Shown piece after piece: positions 14,947 to 21,658 of a stretch of 24,154 bases of DNA. A program made the position numbers and the translations under genes. Under the pieces are notes generated by a model. That model was not told the DNA's origin. It saw nothing but the letters and a program-made list of their open reading frames with translations, and searched no databases. Numbering within the stretch: the first letter of the stretch is position 1; each line of letters begins with the position of its first letter. Source of the stretch: Bacteroidia bacterium (lineage in GTDB: Bacteria > Bacteroidota > Bacteroidia > NS11-12g > UBA9320); NCBI GenBank assembly GCA_013042025.1, contig JABDQY010000099.1:1-24154 (forward strand). Direction: 5' to 3'.

Positions 14947-15330
14947 ATGAAAAAGAAAACAATTATTACACTTATTTTAACTCTATTGTTAGGCTCAGTA
15001 ATCGGTTTCTTTATATCAGGACGATTGGCTCATAACAGAATGAAGCATATTGGGAAAGTGATGGACAATCCTAAACTGGAACAACAGTTTTTAGAGAAAC
15101 GGTTTAAACTAAGTAAAGAACAGATGGTCAAAATTGAACCTATTTTAGATTCAATGTTGCCAATCCAAAACCAGATTCGGAAAAATCATCGCTTAGAAAT
15201 GGACTCGGCTCGAAACGAGATGTTCAATGCAATTTCGCCCTATTTAACTGATAGTCAAAGAAATCGAATTGCAAAAATGAAAAACAACAAACGTCGAAAA
15301 AGACCACCATTACATCGAAGAGGTCATTAA
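14947..15330 (+). CDS. Membrane-anchored Spy/CpxP/CnrX-like periplasmic protein
   Basis: The 127-residue protein has an N-terminal membrane anchor (about 5-24, TIITLILTLLLGSVIGFFIS) and a helical periplasmic domain. Two LTxxQ-type motifs characteristic of the Spy/CpxP/ZraP/CnrX group are visible: LSKEQ (55-59) before MVKIEPILDSML, and LTDSQ (99-103) before RNRIAKM. The tail is strongly basic (KNNKRRKRPPLHRRGH) with two histidines. Family members bind unfolded protein or divalent metals in the periplasm. Following a sigma factor and a CnrY-like protein, it is a good candidate for the signal sensor. The metal ligands of CnrX cannot be matched with confidence, so the signal may be something else. 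Confidence 0.8.
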   Translation: MKKKTIITLILTLLLGSVIGFFISGRLAHNRMKHIGKVMDNPKLEQQFLEKRFKLSKEQMVKIEPILDSMLPIQNQIRKNHRLEMDSARNEMFNAISPYLTDSQRNRIAKMKNNKRRKRPPLHRRGH

Positions 15331-15381
15331 ATCAAAGCAATAAATGGAATCAACTTTGAGTTAATATAGTCAAAGGGTAAA

Positions 15382-16125
15382 ATGAATATTATGAGAGGAA
15401 TTAAAATCACGCTAATGATGTTGTTATTCTGCCAGGCAGTTTTAGCACAAAAGGTATCTGTAGAAGAGATTGCAGAAAAAAAGATTACGAAGTTGGATGA
15501 AAAAGTGAGTCTAACAGAAAATCAAAAAGTGGAAATAAGTGCCATTATTTTGGAATCAACGACCGAAATTAAGGAACTGAGAAAAAACAAGGCTGAAAAT
15601 CAAGATGTAATCATGCAACTTCGAAAAGAGGAAAAAGCTAAGATTAAAGAAATCTTAAGCGAAGAGCAACAGACCTTACTTAAAGAAGCTAAAAAAGCTA
15701 AACGAGTAGAAAATAAAGCTCGTAGAGAAAATATTAAAGCCTACAACAAAGAGCATGTCAAACCAGTTGTTTCTGAAAAAAGAAAAGAATTTGAATTGTT
15801 ATTAAGTCAAGATGAAAAAGATGCAATAACTGCAGCTAGAATGTTGAAACCACAGCACAAGAAAATGGACAGAAAAGCTTTATCGGAAGAAGAAAAAGAA
15901 GTCATGAAATCTAACGGTGAAGAGATGCGAAAGCTTCTTAATCCCATTATTGAAGCTCATAAGCAAGAATTAGAGACAATTAAAGCGGAGTTAGAACCAA
16001 TCTACGAAGCCGCAAAAGCAAATGCTCAAAAAGAGGGAGAATTAAACTTTAAGAATAAAGGAAAAAAGAAGAATTCAAAAAAAGGTGACAAGCGATTTGC
16101 ATATCGATTTTTACTATCTGAATAG
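15382..16125 (+). CDS. Secreted Lys/Glu-rich helical protein with Spy-like N-terminal half
   Basis: The 247-residue protein starts with a signal peptide (MNIMRGIKITLMMLLFCQAVLA, cleavage after about residue 22). An internal ATG at codon 4 could also serve as start. The mature chain is almost all charged helix. The first half (25-115) contains LTENQ and LSEEQ motifs like those of Spy/CpxP proteins. The second half (about 120-220) starts KPVVSEKRKEFELLLSQDEKDAITAARMLKP and looks like a separate helical domain found in Bacteroidota secreted proteins. The C-terminus is Lys-rich. It is 51 nt after the sensor-like gene and ends 25 nt before a terminator, so it closes the ECF sigma operon. A periplasmic chaperone or metal-buffer role regulated by the sigma factor is plausible but inferred. 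Confidence 0.8.
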   Translation: MNIMRGIKITLMMLLFCQAVLAQKVSVEEIAEKKITKLDEKVSLTENQKVEISAIILESTTEIKELRKNKAENQDVIMQLRKEEKAKIKEILSEEQQTLLKEAKKAKRVENKARRENIKAYNKEHVKPVVSEKRKEFELLLSQDEKDAITAARMLKPQHKKMDRKALSEEEKEVMKSNGEEMRKLLNPIIEAHKQELETIKAELEPIYEAAKANAQKEGELNFKNKGKKKNSKKGDKRFAYRFLLSE

Positions 16126-16147
16126 TTCTTTAATCGGCACACAATTT

Positions 16148-16177
16148 AAAAAAGGCTAATAATTAGCCTTTTTTTTT
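16148..16177 (+). terminator. Intrinsic terminator closing the ECF sigma cluster
   Basis: AAAGGCTAA (16151-16159) pairs with TTAGCCTTT (16163-16171) around a TAA loop, and flanking A and T runs lengthen the stem. The T-run covers 16169-16177. It is 25 nt after the stop of the secreted Spy-like gene and 65 nt before the regulator gene, so it separates the two units. Confidence 0.9.
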
Positions 16178-16180
16178 GCC

Positions 16181-16198
16181 CAAAATCAAACAATTTTG
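16181..16198. promoter_or_regulatory. Inverted repeat and near-consensus -7 box upstream of the CarH-type gene
   Basis: CAAAAT (16181-16186) and ATTTTG (16193-16198) are perfect 6-bp inverted arms with a 6-nt spacer. The right arm is part of CAATTTTG (16191-16198), a 7-of-8 match to TAnnTTTG. A second 5-bp inverted repeat, CCATT/AATGG, follows at 16208-16220. These may be the promoter and an autoregulatory site; AT-rich context makes chance matches possible. Confidence 0.35.
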
Positions 16199-16242
16199 CA
16201 TCTTTAGCCATTATAAATGGTAGATCAATAGACTTTCAACCG

Positions 16243-17118
16243 TTGACACAAAGACTAAGCATACGAGATTTAGAAAACTTAAGTGGTATAAAAGCTCATA
16301 CCATAAGAATATGGGAGAAGCGATATGAACTTTTTGATCCTTTAAGGACACCGACTAACATTAGGACTTATGATTCTTCAGATCTAAAAAAACTGCTAAA
16401 CATTGTTTCGGTGTTAAAAAGCGGAATGAAAATAGGCAAAGCAACTTCTTTAACTGACGAAGAGCTGTGCGATGAAATTGAATTTATAGCAACAACAAAT
16501 AGTGAAACTTCAAATGAAATACTCATTAATGATTTCCTAATTTCAACTCTAAAATGCGACATTTCACTTTTCGAAGAGCTCTATTCTAAATCGGTTAGCT
16601 TAATTGGTATTGAAAAAACAATTGAAGATATCCTTTATCCACTTCTAGTAAAAATTGGTATGCTATGGACGGTAAGTAAGCTTCAACCTGCACAAGAACA
16701 TTTTACAAGTCAAATGATTCGACAAAAATTGTTTAGTGCAATTGACGCTTTACCTCAGCCTAGATCAGATGAAAGATATTTGTTGTTTTTGCCTGAAGGA
16801 GAAAACCATGAAATTGGAATGCTTTATGGTTATTATCTTATAAAAAAATCTGGAAGAGAGTGCTTATATCTTGGACCTAGCGTGCCAATCAAAGGAGTTC
16901 TTGAGAGTGTTAAAAATGCATCTTCCACGCATATCGTAATTCAGTTTATCACAAGCAGAACAAACGATACTATCAATAACTACCTGATTGATGTGAGTGA
17001 GTTATTTCATTCTCAAAAAGTTTATCTGTCTGGTGTTGGCATAGATCAAATTCCTGAAACAAAACATAATAATCTTCGCTTGCTTAGTGGTTTAAAGGAC
17101 TTGAGAAAACTATTATAG
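16243..17118 (+). CDS. carH: CarH-type MerR regulator with cobalamin-binding domain (candidate B12 photoreceptor)
   Basis: The 291-residue protein has a MerR DNA-binding domain (about 5-70; IRDLENLSGIKAHTIRIWEKRY), a helical-bundle domain (about 90-170) and a B12-binding Rossmann domain (about 178-290). The helical bundle carries W142-x9-E152-H153, the motif that contacts the upper face of adenosylcobalamin in CarH. The Rossmann domain carries E187-x-H189-x2-G192, where His189 is the lower axial ligand. In known CarH proteins a dark tetramer with AdoCbl represses carotenoid genes and light breaks the Co-C bond and releases DNA. The crt operon starts 41 nt downstream. The start is TTG at 16243, since no in-frame ATG is available after the terminator. 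Position 234, usually Ser, is Gln, and the usual GG is GV (264-265). Light control here is inferred. Confidence 0.9.
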   Translation: MTQRLSIRDLENLSGIKAHTIRIWEKRYELFDPLRTPTNIRTYDSSDLKKLLNIVSVLKSGMKIGKATSLTDEELCDEIEFIATTNSETSNEILINDFLISTLKCDISLFEELYSKSVSLIGIEKTIEDILYPLLVKIGMLWTVSKLQPAQEHFTSQMIRQKLFSAIDALPQPRSDERYLLFLPEGENHEIGMLYGYYLIKKSGRECLYLGPSVPIKGVLESVKNASSTHIVIQFITSRTNDTINNYLIDVSELFHSQKVYLSGVGIDQIPETKHNNLRLLSGLKDLRKLL

Positions 17119-17119
17119 C

Positions 17120-17149
17120 TTTGTTTTGTTTAACTTTTGACTATATTTG
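17120..17149 (+). promoter_or_regulatory. Promoter of the crtIBZY operon
   Basis: TTTG at 17120-17123, an 18-nt spacer and TATATTTG at 17142-17149 fit the Bacteroidota -33/-7 pattern. ATG of crtI is at 17160, so the expected leader is only a few nucleotides. The -33 box begins immediately after the regulator's stop codon. Confidence 0.72.
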
Positions 17150-17159
17150 TTAAACAAAA
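17124..17159. promoter_or_regulatory. Perfect 11-bp inverted repeat, candidate operator of the crt operon
   Basis: TTTTGTTTAAC (17124-17134) is repeated as its exact reverse complement GTTAAACAAAA (17149-17159), with a 14-nt spacer. The site fills the -33 to -7 spacer, covers the -7 box and ends at the base before the crtI start codon. A protein bound here would block RNA polymerase. The adjacent CarH-type repressor is the obvious candidate. Confidence 0.7.
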
Positions 17160-18638
17160 ATGAAGGTTTCAATAATCGGATCTGGATTCTCATCTCTCTC
17201 GAATGCTTGCTATTTAGCACAGCAAGACCATGAGGTTCATGTATTTGAAAAAAATAAACAACTAGGTGGAAGAGCTCAAATAAAGAAATTAGATGGATTT
17301 ACATTTGACATGGGACCGAGTTGGTATTGGATGCCAGATGTATTTGAAAAATTCTTTGCTGATTTTGGTAAGAAAGTCTCCGACTACTATCAATTGCACC
17401 GTTTAAACCCAAGCTATCGTGTTTTTTGGCCGGATAATCAAGATGATATTCCTGCGAACATGGAAGAACTTAAGGTGTACTTCGAAAAATATGAAAAAGG
17501 ATCCGCCAGCAAGCTCGAAGCTTTTTTGAAGGAGGCCAAAGTAAAGTATGAGGTAGGGATGGGTGATTTTGTTACAAAACCATCTTTATCCTTCACAGAA
17601 TTTATGTCTCTTGATATTGCAAGAAAAGGGTTGTCCTTAGATTTATTTAAACCCATAAGTAAACACATAAGACAATACTTCAATCATCCTAAACTAATTG
17701 AACTTTTGGAGTTTCCTGTACTGTTTTTGGGTGCAAAACCTCAAAACACCCCGTCATTATATAGCCTCATGAACTACGCAGATATGGCTTTAGGCACATG
17801 GTATCCAATGGGTGGAATGAATAAAATAATTGAAGGAATGGTATCGCTAGCCAAAGAGCTAGGAGTGGTTTTTCATACCAACGCGGCGGTAACCGAAATA
17901 GTTGTTGAAGGGAAAACTTGCTTAGGTATTAAATCTAATAACAGCTTTTTCGGTTCAGACGTTGTAGTTAGCGGGGCAGATTACCATCATACTGAGCAGC
18001 AACTTTTACCAGCAAAATTTCGTAATTATACACCCCAATATTGGGAAAAACGAACCATGGCTCCTTCAAGCTTGTTATATTACGTAGGATTAAACAAAAA
18101 AATAGAGGGAATAAAACATCACAATCTCTTTTTTGATGAAAGCTTTGATATACATGCAACGGAGATTTATGATACCCATCAGTGGCCAGAGCGACCGTTA
18201 TTCTATGTTTGTAATCCTTCGAAAACAGACACATCTATTGCACCAAAAGGTAAAGAAAACTTGTTTTTTTTAATTCCAGTCTCAACTGAGTTAAAAGACA
18301 ATGAACCAACTAAAAAGCGATATTTCAATATGATATGTGATAGACTTCAAAAACACATAGGTGTTGATATTCGTCCTCATATTGAGGTCTATGAAAGCTT
18401 TGCTCATTCTGATTTTGTTTCAGAATACAATAGCTTTAAAGGAAATGCTTATGGGCTTGCAAATACGCTCAAACAAACGGCTATTCTAAAACCAAAATGC
18501 AAAAACACCAAATTAAACAATCTATACTATACGGGTCAACTAACAGTTCCAGGTCCTGGAGTGCCTCCAAGCATCATATCAGGAAAAGTGGTAGCGGATT
18601 TAATAAAAAAAGAACAAATTTATGAAAGCATTATTTGA
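17160..18638 (+). CDS. crtI: Phytoene desaturase
   Basis: The 492-residue FAD enzyme converts phytoene to lycopene. The N-terminal dinucleotide-binding segment is VSIIGSGFSSLSNACYLA with Glu30-Lys31 at the end of the second strand and LGGRAQ (36-41); the third glycine of GxGxxG is Ser12, a form seen in Bacteroidota CrtI. FTFDMGPSWYWMPDVFEKFF (48-67) and the C-terminal carotenoid-desaturase signature NLYYTGQLTVPGPGVPPSIISGK (about 457-480) are clear. Length fits the family. It is the first gene of a four-gene operon; its 3' end overlaps crtB by 17 nt. The start is ATG 17160, directly after the inverted repeat. Confidence 0.96.
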   Translation: MKVSIIGSGFSSLSNACYLAQQDHEVHVFEKNKQLGGRAQIKKLDGFTFDMGPSWYWMPDVFEKFFADFGKKVSDYYQLHRLNPSYRVFWPDNQDDIPANMEELKVYFEKYEKGSASKLEAFLKEAKVKYEVGMGDFVTKPSLSFTEFMSLDIARKGLSLDLFKPISKHIRQYFNHPKLIELLEFPVLFLGAKPQNTPSLYSLMNYADMALGTWYPMGGMNKIIEGMVSLAKELGVVFHTNAAVTEIVVEGKTCLGIKSNNSFFGSDVVVSGADYHHTEQQLLPAKFRNYTPQYWEKRTMAPSSLLYYVGLNKKIEGIKHHNLFFDESFDIHATEIYDTHQWPERPLFYVCNPSKTDTSIAPKGKENLFFLIPVSTELKDNEPTKKRYFNMICDRLQKHIGVDIRPHIEVYESFAHSDFVSEYNSFKGNAYGLANTLKQTAILKPKCKNTKLNNLYYTGQLTVPGPGVPPSIISGKVVADLIKKEQIYESII

Positions 18639-19464
18639 CAAGGTCTCCATCAGAACCAGTAAAATGGTCACAAATTCCTATAGTACTTCTTTTTCGTTAG
18701 GTATACGTATGCTCCATCAATCAGTTCGCGAACCCATTTATGCTATATATGGTTTTGTGCGATTTGCTGATGAAATAGTTGATTCCTTTCATGGATTTGA
18801 CAAAGCCATGCTTATAAAAGATTTTAGAGACCAAACCCAAGATTCAATTGAGCGAAAAATTAGTTTAAATCCAATTCTTAACAGTTTCCAACATGCGGTT
18901 AATCACTACAAAATTGATCAATGGCTTATAGATGCATTTTTTGATAGTATGGAGATGGATTTGGAAGATCAAACATATGACCAAGCCACATTCGAAAAGT
19001 ATATATTAGGAAGTGCTCAGGTTGTAGGACTTATGTGCTTAAGAGTTTTCTGTAATGGCGATAACGCAAAGTTTGAAAGTTTAAAAGCCGGTGCTATGAG
19101 TTTAGGTTCAGCATTTCAAAAAGTAAACTTTCTTCGTGACTTAAAGGCAGATAAAGATAATTTAGGTAGAATATATTTCCCTGGAATGAATGTAAGCACA
19201 TGGTCTCCAGAATTAAAATTGGAAATTGAAGCTGACATTGCAACAGATTTCAAAAATGCATTAGTTGCAATAAACAAGTTGCCATCCAATTCTAAATATG
19301 GAGTGTATACTGCCTATCGATATTATTTCAAGCTTTTCAAAAAATTAGAAAATGCTACATTTGAAGAGCTGTTCACCAAAAGAATGAGAGTACCAAATAC
19401 AACTAAATTTAGGCTACTATTTACTTCAAAGGCTAGATTGGCTATGGGTCCATACTTTTTATAA
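18622..19464 (+). CDS. crtB: Phytoene synthase
   Basis: The 280-residue enzyme condenses two geranylgeranyl diphosphates to phytoene, the first committed carotenoid step. It shows FSLGIRML near 24-31, YGFVRFADEIVD (43-54) with the first Asp-rich motif DEIVD, and VNFLRDLKADKDNLGRIYFP (167-186) with the second motif Asp172-x3-Asp176. Its start lies 17 nt inside crtI and its TAA shares one base with the crtZ ATG, so translation is coupled along the operon. Confidence 0.96.
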   Translation: MKALFDKVSIRTSKMVTNSYSTSFSLGIRMLHQSVREPIYAIYGFVRFADEIVDSFHGFDKAMLIKDFRDQTQDSIERKISLNPILNSFQHAVNHYKIDQWLIDAFFDSMEMDLEDQTYDQATFEKYILGSAQVVGLMCLRVFCNGDNAKFESLKAGAMSLGSAFQKVNFLRDLKADKDNLGRIYFPGMNVSTWSPELKLEIEADIATDFKNALVAINKLPSNSKYGVYTAYRYYFKLFKKLENATFEELFTKRMRVPNTTKFRLLFTSKARLAMGPYFL

Positions 19465-19913
19465 TGTTAGTATATTTTGCTATAACGCTTGGAACTTTTT
19501 TAGCAATGGAATTCGTTGCATGGTTCGCTCATAAGTACATTATGCATGGTTTGTTATGGAATCTACACAAAGATCATCATCAACAAGAACCGGGATTTTT
19601 TGAAAAGAACGATTTCTTTTTTTTAATTTTTGCCATTCCAAGTGCTTCATCTTTCATTATTGGAAGTGCAATTGAAGGATGGTTTCCACTCTTTTTTGTA
19701 GGTGTTGGAATTGCCTTATATGGAATTGCCTATTTCTTCGTTCATGACATCTTTATTCATCAGCGATTTAAGCTATTTAAGCGTACAAATAATCGATATC
19801 TGAAAGCAATCAGAAAAGCCCATAAGGTGCATCATAAGCATCTAGGTCCAGAAGATGGTGAATGTTTTGGAATGCTTGTTGTCCCTCCAAAATTCATTAA
19901 AGAAGCTAAGTGA
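19464..19913 (+). CDS. crtZ: Beta-carotene hydroxylase (CrtZ type)
   Basis: The 149-residue membrane di-iron enzyme adds 3-hydroxyl groups to beta-ionone rings, giving zeaxanthin from beta-carotene. The full histidine set of the fatty-acid-hydroxylase/CrtZ family is present: HKYIMHG (23-29), HKDHH (35-39), HDIFIH (94-99) and HKVHHKH (120-126). About three to four membrane segments lie between them. Its ATG shares a base with the crtB stop, and its TGA shares a base with the next ATG. The gene order crtI-crtB-crtZ-crtY implies zeaxanthin or a derivative as the product. Confidence 0.95.
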   Translation: MLVYFAITLGTFLAMEFVAWFAHKYIMHGLLWNLHKDHHQQEPGFFEKNDFFFLIFAIPSASSFIIGSAIEGWFPLFFVGVGIALYGIAYFFVHDIFIHQRFKLFKRTNNRYLKAIRKAHKVHHKHLGPEDGECFGMLVVPPKFIKEAK

Positions 19914-20599
19914 TGAATGCTCTATATCTTTGGGTTAACCTAGGAGCAATATTCTTTCCTTTTATTCTTTCTTTTAACAAAATAGGACATTTCTATAAGC
20001 GGTGGAAACCTGCACTTATTTCAATTCTTATTATGAATGCATTTATTCTTTCTTGGGATATCCTATTTACCATCAACGGAGTATGGGGCTTTAATGAAGA
20101 TTATTTAGTGGGTATTTCATTTCTTCATTTACCACTCGAAGAATGGCTCTTTTTCATATGCATACCCTATGCATTTATGTTTTTGTATGATCAATTAGTA
20201 ATTCTAAAGGTAAAAAGCATTTTTGATCCATTTATTACCCAAATTGACTATTTCATACTTATTGTAGCAATTATTTATCTAATAATTGGGTTTGGAAATA
20301 TTTACACTACAACTATTTCTAGTCTAGTAATTGCCTTTATTTTGATAATGATTAAAATAAATCCTCCGAATCGTGGTATTTATTATTTAAGTTATTTAAT
20401 AATTTTAGTGCCTTTCACAATTGTTAATGGTATTCTTACTGGATACATCACTCCAGAACCGATAGTGTGGTATAACAACGCTGAAAACCTAAATGTTCGG
20501 TTTCTAACAATTCCTCTTGAAGACTACTTATATTACTTCTTGATGTACGGAATTAGTTACGTGATTTTTGAGAAAATAAAAAAGGCTACCTCTCAGTAG
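19913..20599 (+). CDS. crtY: Lycopene beta-cyclase, fused CrtYc-CrtYd type
   Basis: The 228-residue polytopic membrane protein closes both ends of lycopene to beta-rings. It contains two copies of the heterodimeric-cyclase domain in one chain, with about seven membrane helices. The repeated acidic motifs are PLEEWLFF in the first half and PLEDYLYYF in the second, and NGILTGYIT lies before the second. This type is unrelated to FAD-dependent CrtY and CrtL. I place the start at ATG 19913, where A is shared with the crtZ TGA; a GTG three bases earlier is less likely. The symbol crtY is used by function; crtYcd would mark the type. The stop codon is inside the following hairpin. Confidence 0.9.
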   Translation: MNALYLWVNLGAIFFPFILSFNKIGHFYKRWKPALISILIMNAFILSWDILFTINGVWGFNEDYLVGISFLHLPLEEWLFFICIPYAFMFLYDQLVILKVKSIFDPFITQIDYFILIVAIIYLIIGFGNIYTTTISSLVIAFILIMIKINPPNRGIYYLSYLIILVPFTIVNGILTGYITPEPIVWYNNAENLNVRFLTIPLEDYLYYFLMYGISYVIFEKIKKATSQ

Positions 20600-20603
20600 C
20601 CTT
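20582..20603. terminator. Bidirectional terminator between crtY and rpoD
   Basis: AAGGCTAC (20582-20589) pairs with GTAGCCTT (20596-20603) around a 6-nt loop. On the minus strand it is followed by an unbroken T-run, so it is a strong terminator for rpoD. On the plus strand the tail is TTGTATTTA, which is weaker. The crtY stop codon (20597-20599) is in the right arm. Confidence 0.82.
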
Positions 20604-20624
20604 GTATTTATCTTAAAAATGGGC

Positions 20625-21488
20625 TTACCCCAAATACGATTTCAATATTTTGCTCTTGCTAGACTTACGAAGTCTTCTAAGTGCTTTTTCCTTAATTTGA
20701 CGAACACGTTCACGTGTTAATCCTACTTTGTCTGAAATATCTTCTAATGTATGAGCAGGACCTCCGTCTAGTCCGTAGTAATATTTCAACACATCTCTTT
20801 CCTTTTCAGACAGTGTTGATATAACACGATTAATCTCTTTTCTTAAAGACTCATCCATTAATGGTTGGTCTGGGTTAGGTTCATCGTTATTGTCCAATAC
20901 TCCTAAAAGACTATTATCTTCACCTTCAATAAGAGGAGCATCGATAGATAAGTGACGACCGCTTGATTTAAACGCATTCTCCACTTCGGTAACGTTTATT
21001 TCGAGTTCCTTAGCAATTTCTTCAGCAGTTGGCTCACGTTCTTGTAATTGTTCAAGTCTTGCCGCCGCTGCACTAATTCTCCCTATCGAACCAACTTTAT
21101 TCAAAGGCAAACGAACAATTCTACTTTGATCAGCTAAAGCCTGAAGAATGCTTTGACGGATCCACCATACGGCATAAGAGATAAATTTAAAACCTCTTGT
21201 TTCATCAAAACGTTTAGCAGCTTTAATTAGCCCTAAGTTTCCTTCATTAATTAAATCTCCAAGAGTTAGACCTTGATTTTGATACTGTTTTGAAACCGAT
21301 ACAACAAATCTTAAATTGGCATTTACCAATTTCTCCAATGCTGCTTGATCACCTTCTCTAATTCGTTGTGCTAATTCAACTTCTTCCTGTGCATCAATCA
21401 TTGATACTTTTGAAATCTCGTTGAGGTATTTATCTAAAGACTTGTTTTCCCTATTGGTAAACTGTTTTGAAATTTTAAGTTGTCTCAT
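20625..21488 (-). CDS. rpoD: Primary RNA polymerase sigma factor (sigma-70/SigA), short Bacteroidota form
   Basis: The 287-residue protein carries regions 1.2, 2, 3 and 4 but no region 1.1 and no long non-conserved insert, as is normal for the Bacteroidota housekeeping sigma factor. Region 1.2 is at about 18-50 and region 2 at about 55-120 (ANLRFVVSVSKQYQNQGLTLGDLINEGNLGLIKAAKRFDETRGFKFISYAVWWIRQSI). Region 3 is at about 130-190, and region 4 ends with LSEKERDVLKYYYGLDGGPAHTLEDISDKVGLTRERVRQIKEKALRRLR. This factor reads the TAnnTTTG promoters seen in the window. ATG is at 21488, with a -7 box about 36 nt upstream. It converges on crtY and is divergent from icd. Confidence 0.97.
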   Translation of the reverse strand: MRQLKISKQFTNRENKSLDKYLNEISKVSMIDAQEEVELAQRIREGDQAALEKLVNANLRFVVSVSKQYQNQGLTLGDLINEGNLGLIKAAKRFDETRGFKFISYAVWWIRQSILQALADQSRIVRLPLNKVGSIGRISAAAARLEQLQEREPTAEEIAKELEINVTEVENAFKSSGRHLSIDAPLIEGEDNSLLGVLDNNDEPNPDQPLMDESLRKEINRVISTLSEKERDVLKYYYGLDGGPAHTLEDISDKVGLTRERVRQIKEKALRRLRKSSKSKILKSYLG

Positions 21489-21523
21489 TTACTATTTATA
21501 ATCCCTTTTAGACTTGGAACCTG

Positions 21524-21531
21524 CAAAACTA
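21524..21531 (-). promoter_or_regulatory. Candidate -7 element of rpoD
   Basis: On the minus strand this reads TAGTTTTG, a full match to TAnnTTTG, followed by CAGG. A TTAG at 21551-21554, 19 nt upstream, is a 3-of-4 match to the -33 element. The leader would be about 30 nt. Confidence 0.6.
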
Positions 21532-21629
21532 GTATTTTATTGTTAAAAGACTAATAATAATGCGAGTTTACAGTCGAAATAATTGCCGCAAAAAGTGTGC
21601 CCAAATCAATAAATTGAGACATAGTTTAT

Positions 21630-21637
21630 TACCTTTG
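21630..21637 (+). promoter_or_regulatory. Candidate -7 element of icd
   Basis: TACCTTTG is a full match to TAnnTTTG and is followed by CCACCC, with the icd ATG 21 nt downstream. The -33 position has no clear TTTG. It sits in the 170-nt divergent gap between rpoD and icd, which otherwise shows only AT-rich sequence. Confidence 0.6.
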
Positions 21638-21658
21638 CCACCCATATTTGAAAATTAA

